A stretch of DNA of 64,000 bases from Roseburia hominis (GTDB lineage: Bacteria; Bacillota; Clostridia; Lachnospirales; Lachnospiraceae): contig JAETOE010000019.1 in NCBI GenBank assembly GCA_021771815.1, positions 1 through 64,000 on the forward strand, read 5' to 3'. A model generated the notes under the pieces. That model saw nothing but the letters and a program-made list of their open reading frames with translations. It did not search any database and had not been told where the DNA came from. This document shows, in pieces, positions 63,008-64,000 of this stretch. Position 1 is the stretch's first letter, and the number at the start of each line of letters is the position of its first letter. A program made the position numbers and the translations under genes.

Positions 63008-64000
63008 CTAAGAGTCGGCTGCCCGGTAGGCGCGCGGGGAAATTCCCGTCTCGCGGCGGAAGAGACGGGTAAAATAATGGATATCGGGAATACCGGACGA
63101 GGCTGCGACATCCTGTATGGAGAGTGTGGTGCTCTTTAACAGTTTCCTGGCGTATGCAATCCGGTTTTTGTTTACATAATCCGTAAGCGTCATGCCGACC
63201 TCCTTTTTGAACAGGGAGGAAAGGTAGCTTGTGTTTAGGAACAGCTCTTTGGCAAAACGGCTATTTCATCCTCACAGCTGCAGCATTCGATCATGCGCGC
63301 ATAGTTGCCGGATACCGCGTCAATGTAAAATGGGTGCACACCCGCTTCATAGGCGGTGCGGCGCAACAGGGTATTGCAGGTAATCACCAGATTCTTGCGG
63401 TTGCGCAGCGCGTCTATGGTGCGGGGAGCCAGGCGGAATATGCTCATGCTTTCCGCGAGAGACAGAGCTTTTTTGGCGTTTCCGTGAGAGACGGCGGCAA
63501 GCAGATCGTCCTCGATGTGGTAGCGGTCTTCTAAGAGATGCATACCGAGCACGGGATCTTCCGGAACCCGGAACTGATGCTTTTTCAGGAACGTTTCCTG
63601 CTTTTCGAAATCTTTGAGGTCTAAATATTCGCTGGCAGGAGAAGGAACGGAAAAAGCAGCCGCGTACAGGTGGCGCAGGAGTGTAAGTAACGTGTTCTTA
63701 TCCGTCAGAAGCGGGAGCGAATAGTAGTAGTTTTGAAGCTGCGAAAAAAGCTCTTCCGGGATGTGCAGAGCGCCTATCAAACGATATATGTTGGAATCGT
63801 CAAATGATTTTGACAGGTACGGTCCGACAAAGAGAAATTTTTTCTCGTCCGGAAATTGAAAAAAGGAGTAGCTGCACTCATAATAATCCGTAATATGGTA
63901 GATCGTATGCTTTTGAGGCTTTATGCCGGACGGCGCAGGTTCGTTCATTTTTAAAATGCCGTTCCGCAGACCGAGATCGAGCGAGGAAAGCGCGATCGTG
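63008..64000 (-). CDS. AraC-family regulator, frameshifted and cut by the window end
   Basis: The N-terminal part (63235 to beyond 64000) is a sensor-like region, including YHITDYYECSYSFFQFPDEK. The C-terminal part (63008 to about 63250) holds the AraC DNA-binding domain, in another frame: ELFLNTSYLSSLFKKEVG, then IQDVAASSGIPDIHYFTRLF. The join lies near 63250-63260, where a run of four T on the coding strand would need five to give one continuous protein. The frame stays open to the window edge upstream of the ATG at 63948, so the true start is probably outside. It resembles regulators of beta-glycoside genes and may control the GH2 gene it faces. As with mtlA and mtlR, the split may be a sequencing error. 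Confidence 0.83.

Overview
The window looks like chromosome of a gut-type, probably motile member of the Clostridia, most likely Lachnospiraceae. This is inferred from Gram-positive gene content (PRD-domain regulator, YesN/YesM sensor pairs, ECF-type vitamin transporters, lipoprotein binding proteins), strong AGGAGG ribosome sites, and a beta-mannan locus whose gene content matches that described in Roseburia. No rRNA, tRNA, CRISPR array, phage or complete insertion sequence was seen. Almost all genes read rightwards.

Regions. (1) 1-9952: a hexitol (mannitol-type) PTS operon with two EIICB permeases (mtlA and a divergent second copy), the regulator mtlR, EIIA (mtlF), 1-phosphofructokinase (fruK), a SorE-like zinc dehydrogenase in place of MtlD, and dedicated ptsH and ptsI. 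mtlA and mtlR are each split by one missing base in a short homopolymer. (2) 10061-13196: a serpin, an ECF sigma factor and its probable anti-sigma partner. (3) 13443-18328: an Rpn-type nuclease, an ECF S component, a cytoplasmic alpha-amylase, ilvE and a C_GCAxxG_C_C protein. (4) 18695-28575: a galactose-type system, mglBAC, followed by a YesN response regulator, a YesM kinase and two further sugar-binding proteins that probably act as sensors. (5) 28612-31381: a small hypothetical protein, a second ECF S component and a CapA-like protein.

(6) 31474-55979: a beta-mannan utilisation locus. It holds two AraC regulators, a LacI regulator, GH113, a half ABC exporter, a phosphohexomutase, a GH36 alpha-galactosidase, an oligosaccharide ABC importer (binding protein and two permeases, no ATPase), a 2-epimerase, GH130_1 and GH130_2 phosphorylases, two SGNH esterases (CE2-like and CE17-like), a chemoreceptor, and a GH1 fused to mannose-6-phosphate isomerase. 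Together these can import acetylated galactoglucomannan oligosaccharides, remove acetyl and galactosyl groups, phosphorolyse the backbone to mannose-1-phosphate, and convert that to fructose-6-phosphate. No secreted endomannanase is present here. (7) 56079-64000: a GH3 NagZ-like protein, a second chemoreceptor, an AIM24 protein, a GH2 enzyme and an AraC regulator cut by the window end and also frameshifted.

Two window-wide patterns stand out. Tandem repeats of unrelated sequence (units of 15, 17, 18, 20 and about 43 bp) begin inside the last codons of five genes and run across the stop codon into the intergenic space. Three genes carry single-base losses in short homopolymers, which may be assembly errors rather than real pseudogenes.
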